Below, one piece after another: positions 42,570-53,654 of a stretch of DNA of 64,000 nt. Both the position numbers and the translations under genes were made by a program. Within the stretch, counting starts at the first letter, position 1. The number at the start of each line of letters is the position of its first letter. The DNA is from Albugo candida (taxonomy: Eukaryota; Oomycota; Peronosporomycetes; Albuginales), in the NCBI GenBank assembly GCA_040437565.1, contig JBDOQK010000014.1, forward strand, positions 62,001 through 126,000. The letters are read 5' to 3'. Under the pieces are notes generated by a model. That model did not search any database and was not told where the DNA came from. It was given only the letters and a program-made list of their open reading frames with translations.

Positions 42570-45500
42570 TTAAATGGATTCCACTTGACTTAATGAGGTG
42601 TTCGATTTTTTTGTCGATATTGACTTTGTCAAGAAGTCGGCTAGTTGCAGTTTCGCTGGGATGTAGTCCAATCGGATAATTCCGGATTTGATGTGCTGGC
42701 GAATGAAATGATGCCTGATGTCGATATGTTTCGCTCGACTCTGATAACCATCGTTTGTTGCATTTGCGATTGCGCTCTGATTATCCACAAAAAGTTGGAT
42801 AGGCTTGTCGAACTGTTGTTCCATTTCTCGCAATAGCTGCTTCACCCATATACTTTCTTGCACGCACACGGACATTGCCATGTATTCAGCTCCAGCTGAG
42901 CTAAGCGGAATGCTCTTTTGCAGTCGGGATTTGTATACAACTGGAGTTCCATTTATGATGACCATAATGCCTGATGTTGAACGGCGATCATCGCGACTGC
43001 CTTCCCAATTTGAATCGCTGTAGGCTTTGACCATCAATTCTTCATTTCCACCGGTAAATATCAAACCAAGTTCCGGAGCTGTCTTCAAATATCTGAGGAC
43101 TCGAATTCCTGCATTCCAGTGTGCCATACACGGGTTCTCGAAGAATCGACTTAATTCACATACCGCAAATGCTACGTCTGGTGCTCATTGTGATATAAAG
43201 TAGGGATCCAATCAACGAACGATATGGCCTGTTCTTCAGGCGTTCATCTTCACTTAATATCATTGTATAGTTTTTGACTTATGCAAGTTGGATTGTAAAC
43301 AGGAGCTGACTTTTCTTGGCCGAATTTTTCAACCATTCGTTTCATACCAGCCTTCTGTGACAAGTGCATCACTTTCATTTTGTTGTCATACGATGATTCC
43401 ATACCCAAAATGTAATTTTCCGCACTCAATCTCTTCATTGTGATGATTCGAGCAAGTAGTTTGCTTATGCCTTCTATCACATCAATTGATTTTGCTGTAA
43501 TCAACATGTCATCCACATAAAGTGCGATATACACCTATTTGTTTGTTCAGGGCGAACGAAAATACATGAGTCGGATGTGCATTGCTTGAACCCAAGCTCC
43601 AAGAAAACTTTAAAGATGGTCCTGTACCAAACTGCTGACGCTTGCTTCGATCCATATAAACTTCGTTGCAGTTTGCGCACTTGACCCGGATTTATTTTAA
43701 ATCCTGGTGGTGGCCACATGTACACGTCTTGTTCCAAATATCCATTAAGAAATGCTGTGTCCACATCATACTGGTGAATCTCGTAACCAAGTTCTACACA
43801 GACACTGAGGAATACTCTGATCGAACTAGTGCTTACAACTGGAGCATATGTTTCCTTATAGTCGACTCCAGCTGTTCGTCGAAATCCTTGCGCAACCAGT
43901 CGTGCTCTATATCTCTGAATTGCACCATGTTCGTCTCGCTTGGTTGCAAGCACCCACTTACACGAGATCACCTTTTGGTCGCATGGACGATCTGGTATTT
44001 TCCATGTCTTCTTTTCATCCAATGACTTGAACTCTGATGCTATCACAGCTTTCCACTGGACAGCTTCACCGCTTTGCAAAGCTTCCTGATATGTTGTAGG
44101 GCTTTCAATGGCTGCCTTTGCTTGCTCAGACATAAGTCGCAGTCGCTTTGACTCTCGATTGACTTTATCATGATCGAACTGATTCTCATCTGCATATGGA
44201 ATGATAGCATCGCTGAATCCTCTTGCTGGTGGTGTTCGGTGGCGACGTCGGGGAACTATGCAAGTGTCGTGATTATGAGAATACTCATCCATCTCGATTC
44301 TCCTCCTCGACACAATATTGGTTTCTAAACGTTGAATCTGAGTAGTAACTTGGCTGGGAGGTACCGGGATAAGTTCTCGACCATAATCTTCAACCACCTC
44401 CATGGAGGAACGGCCGGCAGCGCCGTGATCCAAAGGTACTAAGTGTGTGTCGGATCGTCCAGGTACCGTGAGTTGGTGATTTCGGTAAGGTTGGCCAGCT
44501 TGATCAATTTCCATAAACTGAGGTTCCTGAGACTCGACGCGCACACATGGAGTACGATGATGATCATCAAATGAGTTCCGTCTTGGAGTCATTTCAGGGC
44601 TTTGGATAACGAGTTGAACATACTTGGTCTGGTTTACTTCTGTTAGTTGAGTACTTCGGGATATCTCCACTCGCTTGTTTGATATGTTGAATACCCGATA
44701 CGCTTTCGAGTCGTCGGCATATCCCAGGAATAAGCATGAGTAGGCCTTCGCGTCTAATTTAGATCCCTTCGACTTGTCGATATGTGCGAAACCAGTAGAT
44801 CCAAAAACACGGAGATGACTGAGATCTGGCTTTTCTTTGAAACAAATTTCATCGGTGTGGAGTATGGTTGAAGACTGTTTGGAACGCGATTTGTGATATA
44901 TGCTGCGGTATTGACAGCTTCTGACCACCACTTCTTTGCCACATTCTTGTGCTCGACCATTGCACGAGCTCTTTCCATGAGCGTGCGGTTCATTCGTTCC
45001 GCCAAACCATCCTGTTGCGGTGAGAACAGGGCCGTTGTCTGATGGACTATCCCGTTTCGTCTACACTCTTCCTCGAACCGCCTGTTCACAAATTCTTTAC
45101 CGCAATCCGTACGTATACACTTGATCCTGTTGTTGGTTTGGCGTTCCATCATGTCTTTGTATTGGATAAAATAATCGAACACGTGCGATTTTGTCCGTAG
45201 AAAGTAAACTTTGACCAGTCGTGAGTAATCGTTATTAAACGTCAATGTATATCGAGAACCACCTGCTGATGTCGTTTTCATCGGCCCATGAGATCACTGT
45301 GAACTATTTGTAACACGTCCGCTGTCTTCACCCCATTGCTCTTTGCCTTGGGGAATGGTTTCACCGATGATTTTCTCTTTGCACAACCCGCGCAAACCTC
45401 ATCTTTGTCGTGAATCGAACGTTCTTTCACTTGGACCCCGGTGGAACATTCTTGCGTTTGTTTAAGTTGAGCCAATGGAAGATGACCCAAACGAGCATGC

Positions 45501-45950
45501 CATATTTCCCAGTCTTGACTGTCATCGCTGGAAGATGCCGCCGATGCCGTTTCGGTTGGTCTCCTTGGGAGTGTATGTAGCTTGTACATCTTCCCACTCC
45601 GCTTGATACGTATGATCGTCTCGGTCTCTGACTTAATATCGCACCAGTTGTTGTCGAAAGAAACATTAAGTCCACGGGCCACTTATGCGGGGATTGATAG
45701 TAGCCGTCGGCCCAATTTTGGAACGCACAACACGTCATGAATGGTGACATGTTCACCATTGCTGAGACTAACCGCTATTGAACCAGTACTAACAGCTTCG
45801 ACTGTAGTTCCATTTGCGATTGATATTTTCATTGGACTTTCCAGATCCATCAGTGCTACAAATTCTGACTAGTCATAGATCATATGACTGCTCGCACCGC
45901 TGTCCAAAAGCCAGTCATTCTTCTTTTGGCAGTAATTGCCATAAACGCAT
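42570..45950 (-). pseudogene. Copia pol: protease, integrase, RT, RNase H (broken)
   Basis: Minus-strand fragments in several frames. Protease LLDSGASSHMIYD near 45,900. GAG-pre-integrase finger with WHARLGHLPLAQL and CAGCAKRKS at 45,280-45,680. Integrase core IRTDCGKEFVNRRFEEECR at 44,750-45,280. RT with WVLATKRDEHGAIQRYRARL, YDVDTAFLNGYLEQDVYM and ALYVDDMLI at 43,250-44,930. RNase H with YSDSNWEGSRDDRRSTSG and QLADFLTKSIS at 42,570-43,130. At least three frame changes and several stops separate these parts, including a stop after SHMIYD and a frame change between QPYSTPMKF and the next domain. Confidence 0.9.
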
Positions 45951-45959
45951 GATCGTTCC

Positions 45960-46701
45960 GGCTTGAACGTCCTTTTTCTTTTCTTCATTGAAAACATTCG
46001 GCTTGTCTGTGCCCACGCTTTCCACAGTTGAAAAATTTTCCATTAAACGCGCTCCTGTTGATTCGATCATTGTTCGGTTTGTCTTCGAAAACGTTTCTCT
46101 TGTTGCCTTCAGTGCAACCTCCTTTGATTCCTTTTTCTGCATACTGTCACTCTCGGCGAAGAATTTCACGTGCACTCATCAAGTCGATTCCAGGCATGTT
46201 TTCTAGGATTCGTGTGATGTGTTCATAGTCTTCAGACATACTACCCAAAAGCACCACGAGCATTTCCTGCTCATCCATCACGTCTCCGATAGACGACATG
46301 CTCATCGCTAGTTCAGCGAGCTCCATCATATGCTTCATCAAGCTGCTCCCTCTTTCCATCTTGAACTCGTGCAGCTGACGTCGCACTCGCACTCGATGGT
46401 GTAAAATTTTCCGGACAAAAAAATCCTTTAATGCATCCCAAAGCTGCCTCGTCGATGTCGTATTTCGGATCATCGGCTGGTATTGAGTGCTGAGCGTCAT
46501 CGACAAGATGGAAAAGGTCTTCAAGTCGTTCGCCCTCCAGACTGCCACCGCTGTATCGTCCTAGCTCTTGACGTTTACTGGTCCGTCGATATGTTCCAGT
46601 ATCCCCTTCCTCGCCAGTCTCATGCGCGCGTTGAACACCCAATAAAAATAGTTGTCGTCCCTGAGCACGTCATTGCTCGAATCTGCTGCGTTTGGGCTCA
46701 T
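45960..46701 (-). pseudogene. Copia gag (UBN2-type) with zinc knuckle, broken
   Basis: Frame starts ATGAGCCCAAACGCAGCAG at 46701. An in-frame TAG follows after about 45 codons (near 46,562). The UBN2-like core (ARQLWDALKDFF-like TSTRQLWDALKDFFVRK) lies at 46,147-46,548. The CCHC knuckle FNCGKRGHRQAEC near 46,010 is followed by a stop within four codons. Confidence 0.85.
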
Positions 46702-46705
46702 AACC
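46685..46705 (-). other. Primer-binding site matching initiator-tRNA anticodon arm
   Basis: Immediately inside the 5' LTR the minus strand reads GGTTATGAGCCCAAACG. Its complement looks like the anticodon arm of an initiator Met tRNA (GGGCTCATAACC). Drosophila copia and yeast Ty5 use such an internally cleaved half-tRNA as primer. Confidence 0.7.
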
Positions 46706-46850
46706 TGTAGATAATCTGTAAACAACGACACACAGGGAGCTTAAAATTCGGAAGTACGTATATTAGGTCCTTACTTCACTTAACGTTTATTCTAAGCCTT
46801 TACAAACTACTGCATCTTATTTGCACATCCGTTATGTTGAATATCCAACA
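46706..46850 (-). repeat. 5' LTR of copia element
   Basis: 145 bp, TG..CA ends, followed on the plus strand by GGAAG. Confidence 0.9.
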
Positions 46851-47109
46851 GGAAGTTAGAGGAAAGTAAACGGGACGAAGAAAACAGTGGGAGTTGGAAA
46901 TCTTGTAGGAAAGTCACGTATGTAGCAGGCAATAAGAAGAAAGGAATCGTTATTCAGCGCTCAACTTTTCTGTACTCAGCACTCAGCCTCCATAAAGTAA
47001 TAAGCGNNNNNNNNNNNNNNNNNNNNNNNNNNNNNNNNNNNNNNNNNNNNNNNNNNNNNNNNNNNNNNNNNNNNNNNNNNNNNNNNNNNNNNNNNNNNNN
47101 NNNNNNAAG
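46851..47109. repeat. Duplicated LTR flank and partial TIR, then gap
   Basis: 46851-47006 matches 47255-47410 at roughly 87% by eye and includes the beginning of the 47,347 inverted repeat (GGAATCGTTATTCAGC at 46,945). Ns occupy 47007-47106. No exact overlap at this gap. Confidence 0.75.
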
Positions 47110-47254
47110 TGTAGATAATTTGTAACCAACGACACCCAGGGAGCTTAAAATTCGGAAGTGCGTATATTAGGTCCTTAGTTCACTTGACAGTTCTTCTAAG
47201 CCTCTACAATATAATGCATCTTATCTGCACATCCGTTATGTTGAATATCCAGCA
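47110..47254 (-). repeat. Solo copia LTR
   Basis: 145-bp copy of the same LTR family, closer to the 5' LTR of the full element. GGAAG follows it and AAG precedes it (the rest lost in the gap), consistent with the same 5-bp target duplication. Confidence 0.85.
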
Positions 47255-47569
47255 GGAAGATAGAGGAAAGTAAACGGGACAAGAGAAAACAGTGGGAGTT
47301 GGAAATCTTGCTGAAAAGTCACGTATGTAGCAGGCAATAAGAAGAAGGGAATCGTTATTCAGCACTCACTTTTTCTGCAATCACCATTCAGCCTCCATAA
47401 ATTGAATAGCGTAGTGCCATCTGATTAAGTAAAATAAGTATAACAGAATAAAAAAACTAAAATTACTGGAATCGTTATTCAGCCCCCAACCTCCATAAAT
47501 TAATGACAATTGTAGCCTCTGATTGGTCTGAATAGATGCAACGGAAAAAATAATAAAAATAGGGTATTG

Positions 47570-47669
47570 NNNNNNNNNNNNNNNNNNNNNNNNNNNNNNN
47601 NNNNNNNNNNNNNNNNNNNNNNNNNNNNNNNNNNNNNNNNNNNNNNNNNNNNNNNNNNNNNNNNNNNNN
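47570..47669. other. 100-N gap within mobile-element cluster
   Basis: No flanking duplicate found. It hides the outer end of the inner inverted repeat. Confidence 0.7.
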
Positions 47670-47678
47670 CGTTATTAC

Positions 47679-47757
47679 CACACCAATGTGACTTTCTGAC
47701 CAATCATATTACGGCGTTATTTCCACCCAGCTTTTAACTATTTCCATCCACCTTTAT
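47679..47757. repeat. Left inner TIR of transposase-bearing segment
   Basis: ACCAATGTGACTTTCTGACC and the following bases are the approximate inverse of 49,760-49,836. Both arms share TTACGGCGTTATT. About 78 bp with roughly 85% match. Confidence 0.8.
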
Positions 47758-47759
47758 CA

Positions 47760-49723
47760 ATGTCCTCTTTCATCAATTGCAGCCAATCTTTTGCCACTCG
47801 TTGTGATCTCATTGAACACGTTCGCCACGTGTGTCGTGAGTCTGGATATGGGGTGTCTATAAAACGTTCAGATGGAGACAGGCGAGTTTTACTTGCTTGT
47901 GATCTTAGTGGGGAGTATAGGAAACGCTCTACTGGAAATGTTGAGGGAAGTACACGAAATACAGGAACCAGACTGCAGGGGTGTCCTTGGGAGGCTTTTG
48001 GAAAGAAAAATGGAGATGGTTGCTGGAAGGTCAAAATGCACAACAGCCAACACAATCATGAACCTTCAGAGAGTATGATGGGCATCCAGGATGCCGAAGA
48101 ATGTATGAAGAAGAAAAGGGCCGTGTACAGGAACTCGTATCAGCTGGAGTCTCTGCACGTCAGGGATTAATACTTTTGCGTCGTGAATTTCTCGAATCAC
48201 TGGCTACGGCGAAAACCTTCTACAACGCCAAAGCGCAATGTCGTCTAAAGGAATTGGCAGACAGGTCCCCGATCCAGGCTTTGATGGATGAACTCACATC
48301 GAGCACGTGGACGTATGGTATTAAAACCACCGGTAATGGGCGCGTCACACATTTGTTCATGGCCCATCCAACATCCATCCGTTTAGCTCGCCGGTATTGT
48401 GGGATTCTTCTCTTGGATTGTAAGTACAAAACGAACAGATTTAGGATGCCTCTGCTGAGCATTGTTGGACGAACGGGAATGTACTCAACATTTTACTTGG
48501 CATTTGCATCTTTATCAGCGGAGGGGAAGGCAGATTATTTCTGAGCACTTGAGCAGTTGCGGAATATGTTTTTACAAACTCCAGACGTTCTGATGACAGA
48601 TCGTGACTTGGCACTAGCTGGTGCCATTGAAGAAATATTTTCGGACTGCGCACATCTCCTATGCATGTGGCATATCGAAAAAAATGTACTTGCGAATTGC
48701 AAGAAAGAATTGGCACGAACGAGGAATGGGAGAAGTTTTTGGAAAGTTGGACAAATGTTTGTAGATCAAAGACAATTGCAAACTATGATGCGGGATGGAG
48801 CGCATTTAAAATGAAGTATGTTGGAAAATCGGACGTTGTCAGCTATTTAGAGAAACCTGGATTCCGCATAAAGCAAAATTTGTGCGTGCCTGGACAGACA
48901 AGGTGATGCATTTTCAAAATACTTCGACGTCGGCGGTTGAAGGAGCGCATTCAGCTTTAAAGAGGTACCTACAAACATCTACTTGAAATCTGGATCTTGT
49001 TCAGGCAAGAATGAAGCAAGACATTGAGCACCAAGCCGGGAGCTTGGAGCAAACATTGCAAGCGAACGCATCCGAATCCCACATGTATTCCGTGGTAGTG
49101 TAAGTTATGAGCAGCTGGTTGGACAAGTCTCCGTTTTTGCTTTGAAAAAAAGCGAAGAGCAATTTGATAGACCGGAAGATGATTTGAAAAATGCGTGCAG
49201 TCATACGTTGCGGAGCACTATGGGATTACTATGTGTGCATGAAATCCATGAGCTTTGTAACAGCCCCATACCCTTAACATTGATCCACCAGCATTGGCAC
49301 CTAGGTGACACTGATTACAATGCAATAACGGAAGGGGAAAGTCAAGTTTCCATCATGCCGAACAACATCGCAACATTTCAGTTTTACTTGAAAGCACTGG
49401 AAAGCCGCTATTTAAATTGCTCGCCAGCCCAACAGTCAATCATTCATGCTAAAATTTCGGAATTGGGAAGTGGGAATTTTTGGGTCCTTGCTCAACCTTC
49501 TGTCGTGAAGGTGAAAGGACGTCCACTTGGGGCCCTAAATAAGGTTCCCAATTCATCAACAAAGCGCGAACCGTCAGCATTTATGCATGCAACGAAGCCT
49601 AAGCGGCGATGTAAAAAATGTAACAGGGAGGGGCATGATATCCGAAAATGTCCCACGAAGAATTCAACACTATTTTCATCTTGTAGGCAAGATGCAGGTG
49701 AGCAAAGTAAAAGGAAAAACTGA
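47760..49723 (+). pseudogene. Mutator-like (MULE) transposase, FAR1-type DNA-binding domain, broken
   Basis: N-terminal FAR1-like domain at 47,760-48,100 (CRESGYGVSIKRSDGDRRV, GCPWEAFGKK, HNHEPSE). Catalytic domain from 48,101: first Asp in LLLDCKYKTNRFRMPLL, second in VLMTDRDLALAGAIEEIF, with CMWHIEKNVLANC, and the Glu in SAVEGAHSALKRYL. A SWIM-like MGLLCVHEIHEL follows and a CCHC knuckle CKKCNREGHDIRKC ends the frame. It is broken by a frame change near 48,110, a TGA at 48,542, shifts near 48,700-48,860 and a stop near 48,985, so no active product is expected. Confidence 0.85.
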
Positions 49724-49759
49724 ATTTGCATGAGCCAATTTTGCCCAATCATATAATAA

Positions 49760-49836
49760 AAAGGTGGGTGGAATAGTAAAAATTGGTGTGGTAATAACGC
49801 CGTAATCTGATTGGTCAAAAAATCACATTGGTGGGT
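49760..49836. repeat. Right inner TIR of transposase-bearing segment
   Basis: Inverse partner of 47,679-47,757. Confidence 0.8.
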
Positions 49837-49909
49837 GAAAATAGCAATTCCCTAAAAATATATACATCACACTGTTGTCAACTGCAACTTCAATTTACCT
49901 GTAGGCTGA

Positions 49910-50367
49910 CGACAGCTACAATGGGCTATCCTTGCGACCATGCTTTTCGTCACCAAGTAATACCGCTGTCTGCTAATGATTTTGATCAGCATTGCTGGCT
50001 GATGCAGCCAATGCCAGTTCATATTGAGGCTGGGACCATGCCAATTGGAATTGAGATATGATGAATATGGGAATGCTTCCAATCATTATAAGCGTGCGCT
50101 GCTAAACTATGTCCTGGCAGTCCCAGAGACAGAAATTTGCTATCCTGTGCAAGTGCGCACGCGTGGTAAGCCATCGAGCTCAACGTAGCGACTTCCATCG
50201 AATTTTGAGCATGTTAGCGCTGCTTTGGATGCTCCTGTGCATCACCGAAGATGTCGAAAATGCCAAAAGATAGGTCACAATGCCAGAACCTGCCGTCAAA
50301 AAGCAACAGCAGCACCAACAGCACCAGCAACACTTGCAGCAGTAGATTTAGGCACATGCTTAGATTA
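49910..50367 (+). pseudogene. Second MULE transposase C-terminus: SWIM and zinc knuckle
   Basis: MGYPCDHAFRHQVIPL resembles the SWIM finger of MULE transposases and CRKCQKIGHNARTC is a CCHC knuckle followed by an Ala/Thr/Pro run. The two parts are in different frames. It is not a copy of the knuckle at 49,615, so a second transposase remnant is present. Confidence 0.65.
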
Positions 50368-50406
50368 AGTAGTATAAAATTTGCAGAAATCGAATTTTTT
50401 TTTATT

Positions 50407-51335
50407 TTAGGAAATTGCTGCAAACACACCCTACTTTGACTACGGACACACTCCTAAAAAATTTACAACATACCCCCTGCTTTCGTACTGTAAATTGAGT
50501 AAATTAACCAGTCTATCCATCCCTAAAAATAGAAATTACAAACATACCCCCTACTTTCGTACCGCCATGTCCGCTGCTCTCAAGTCCACTTCTGGCAGTA
50601 ACTGTTAGACGATACTGTTTTTAACAGGTCGTCAAGGGCTTGCATTCTAACTGCAGGACCCAATTCCGACATCACCTGAACGTGACAACGTCACAGATGG
50701 GAAGAAGAGACGGTCACCACGTGTACCAAACGAGCATCATTTGAAACGTGACATAGTCAAGTTAATGCCGCTGCACATGCATGTTGTAGTGTTGACATAC
50801 AAGGTTAATGCAAGTATATTTTTACTTTTACTTCTACCTCCTAAGAAACAAGTGCGATCTAAATACTTTCAACACTAATACCATAAGAAGAGCTGAAGTT
50901 ATTCTAAGCAAAGCAAAGTAGCCTAGTTCTAGAGAAGAAAAAAAATCCAGCCACGATTGCCTTCAATTGATTTGCGCTCTTTGCTGATTCTAACTAAGCT
51001 TTCTGTAAAGCCTGCAGTTTATACAGCATATTGGCTCGAACCACATGAGCTGGTAGTGCACCTCCACCAATAGCCTTCCCTTGCGCAGCTTCGCAAACGT
51101 ATTAGGATGTATGAAATTATCAACATAATATGAAATTATTATCTCTGATTCAGTTACCGGCTTTGACAACTAAACTCCTACTAGGCTACTTTCGCTTTGC
51201 TTATATAAGTTCAGCTTTTCTTATGGTTTTACTGCCACCAGCTAGAAGTGGACTTGAGAGCGGCGGACATGGCGGTACGAAAGTAGGGGGTATGTTGTAA
51301 TTTCTATATTCAGGGGTGTGTCCGCAGCAATTCCT
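50407..51335. repeat. Non-autonomous inverted-repeat element with stacked left ends
   Basis: The right end (about 51,240-51,335) is the inverse of a left end around 50,528-50,595: TACCCCCTACTTTCGTACCG and GTCCGCTGCTCTCAAGTCC. Left of that, two more partial copies of the end occur at about 50,408-50,430 (TTGCTGCAAACACACCC) and 50,452-50,497 (ACAACATACCCCCTGC). No coding capacity was seen inside. Confidence 0.75.
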
Positions 51336-52347
51336 TCATTTTATTGTTTTCATCTTCGCTGCATTTATTCAGACCAATAAGAGGCCANNNNNNNNNNNNN
51401 NNNNNNNNNNNNNNNNNNNNNNNNNNNNNNNNNNNNNNNNNNNNNNNNNNNNNNNNNNNNNNNNNNNNNNNNNNNNNNNNNNNNNNNAATAGAAATTACA
51501 AACATACCCCCTACTTTCGTACCGCCATGTCCGCTGCTCTCAAGTCCACTTCTGGCAGTAACTGTTAGACGATACTGTTTTTAACAGGTCGTCAAGGGCT
51601 TGCATTCTAACTGCAGGACCCAATTCCGACATCACCTGAACGTGACAACGTCACAGATGGGAAGAAGAGACGGTCACCACGTGTACCAAACGAGCATCAT
51701 TTGAAACGTGACATAGTCAAGTTAATGCCGCTGCACATGCATGTTGTAGTGTTGACATACAAGGTTAATGCAAGTATATTTTTACTTTTACTTCTACCTC
51801 CTAAGAAACAAGTGCGATCTAAATACTTTCAACACTAATACCATAAGAAGAGCTGAAGTTATTCTAAGCAAAGCAAAGTAGCCTAGTTCTAGAGAAGAAA
51901 AAAAATCCAGCCACGATTGCCTTCAATTGATTTGCGCTCTTTGCTGATTCTAACTAAGCTTTCTGTAAAGCCTGCAGTTTATACAGCATATTGGCTCGAA
52001 CCACATGAGCTGGTAGTGCACCTCCACCAATAGCCTTCCCTTGCGCAGCTTCGCAAACGTATTAGGATGTATGAAATTATCAACATAATATGAAATTATT
52101 ATCTCTGATTCAGTTACCGGCTTTGACAACTAAACTCCTACTAGGCTACTTTCGCTTTGCTTATATAAGTTCAGCTTTTCTTATGGTTTTACTGCCACCA
52201 GCTAGAAGTGGACTTGAGAGCGGCGGACATGGCGGTACGAAAGTAGGGGGTATGTTGTAATTTCTATATTCAGGGGTGTGTCCGCAGCAATTCCTTCATT
52301 TTATTGTTTTCATCTTCGCTGCATTTATTCAGACCAATAAGAGGCCA
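50528..52347. repeat. Gap with exact 860-bp flanking duplication (assembly)
   Basis: Ns occupy 51388-51487. Bases 50528-51387 recur at 51488-52347 without visible differences. Treated as unmerged overlap, not as LTRs or tandem duplication. Confidence 0.9.
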
Positions 52348-52559
52348 CGCTTTTCATGAATTTATGGAGGGTGAGGGCTGATTAACGACTCCCGTAATTT
52401 ATTTTTATTTATTTTCTTATATTTGTTCAAACCAATCAAAGACCACAATCGCCATTAATTGATGGAGGCTGAGTGCTGATCACAGAAAAGGTGAGTGCTG
52501 AATAACGATTCCCTAAGAAGAATCAGAATAAAATAAAGAGGGAGTGTATGGTTGGGGTA

Positions 52560-52770
52560 AAAATAAAGCGACAGGAAAAGTCAGGTGATATAGGAAAGGC
52601 GGCGAGGAAATCAGATGAAAAGATAAGCGACAAGAAAAGTCAGGAGTAAACGGAAAGGTGGGAAGGAAAGTCAGGTGCAGAAGGAAAATTGGCAGGGGAA
52701 GTCAGATGGAAAAGCAAGAAAACTCAGGCGAGACAGGAAAGGCGGCAACAGCAAGCAGATGGCCAAAAGA
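52560..52770 (+). repeat. Purine-rich degenerate tandem repeats
   Basis: Units of about 30-40 bp built around GGAAAAGTCAGGTG and GGAAAGGCGG recur at least five times. The 42,240-42,400 segment left of the copia element has similar composition and words, so both may belong to one larger repeat. Confidence 0.7.
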
Positions 52771-53654
52771 AGGAAGGAAGCTGGTGAAAATTTCGACTTA
52801 ACTTCAAACAAACGCAATCGACATTACTGAGTGTCTGGATATATGAAACATCTAGGATGTGGGAAAATGTGTAGGATAGCAAGCACTATACTGAACCCGA
52901 ATGCTCAATAATTTCACATTGACTAAAAGCTTCAAATCTGTATCCTTTCAGCTACAACCAATCAAGAATGGTCTCCTCCAATTATGTCATGTTCCAACAT
53001 GCCGTCTTTGCTATGGTCATCTCCAAATCTGTCGGAATCAAATCCAAAATCCGCCTTGTAAGTATGAATTGACAACACACCGTCCTAATTCGGATCAGTC
53101 CCCCCCGGACCGACTTCCACCGATTCCGCTGCTCCCACAACTACGACCATACCCCCTTCTTTCATAGTTCAGGACGTAATTGTGTTAGAAAAAGTGCTTT
53201 CTTGCCGATATCCACCCCACCTACTCGTTTGCGCGGAAAATTCATCTACAACACCGGGATACTAGGTGCATGATTATGTCCAATTTGTCACACCGGTAAC
53301 TCCGATCTCCAGTCTGTCTGCCAGAGAAGCATTGAATTTTGCGCAATAAATCCGCTTCTATGAATTTCTGTCTTACCTTCATTTGTGACTACCATTTGCT
53401 CGAGCACGCTCTTTGTTGAGTCGCATTAGGAGTCAGCAACCAACTTTCCGTGTTCTAACCCTATCATCGAATAAATCGATGCACAATGCTTTGCCTGGAG
53501 TGAATAATGGAAATTAATCGGATACGTAGCGTACATGTACGGTGCGCGACACTTATAATCATCAATAGGTGAGTGGGGTGTCCAAATTCATTTATATATA
53601 GGGTCCCACTAACCGTTTCGACCAATTCATTAATATATAGGGGTCCCAGTACCT
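52771..53654. other. No gene recognised
   Basis: Short frames only; the 88-codon frame at 52,901 has no recognisable domain. Near 53,590-53,645 ATTCATTTATATATAGGGTC and a similar ATTCATTAATATATAGGGGT repeat about 45 bases apart. Confidence 0.4.

Larger units (their letters stand above)
42407..46850 (-). mobile_element. Ty1/copia LTR retrotransposon, decayed
   Basis: LTRs of 147 and 145 bp start TGTTGG and end CTACA in element orientation. GGAAG stands at both outer edges (42402-42406, 46851-46855), a 5-bp target-site duplication, so this is a complete insertion of about 4.4 kb. Order gag, protease, integrase, RT, RNase H marks Copia type. The LTRs differ at roughly one base in nine, so the insertion is not recent. 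Stops and frameshifts interrupt gag and pol, so it cannot move by itself. Confidence 0.93.
47347..52513. mobile_element. Mutator-like element with 9-bp target duplication, internally rearranged
   Basis: Starts GGGAATCGTTATTCAGCACT and ends with its inverse (AGTGCTGAATAACGATTCCC). TAAGAAGAA stands directly outside both ends (47338-47346 and 52514-52522), a perfect 9-bp duplication as expected for Mutator-like elements. Inner repeats of the TIR occur at 47,469 (direct) and 52,355-52,395 (inverted). The interior contains Mutator-type transposase remnants and further inverted-repeat elements. Its stated length includes two gaps and an 860-bp assembly duplicate. Confidence 0.82.

Noticed and set aside
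50528-52347. An 860-bp direct repeat that looked like a pair of LTRs around an element
   Set aside because: The copies are identical, end exactly at a 100-N gap and contain an inverted-repeat element themselves; six other gaps show the same pattern.
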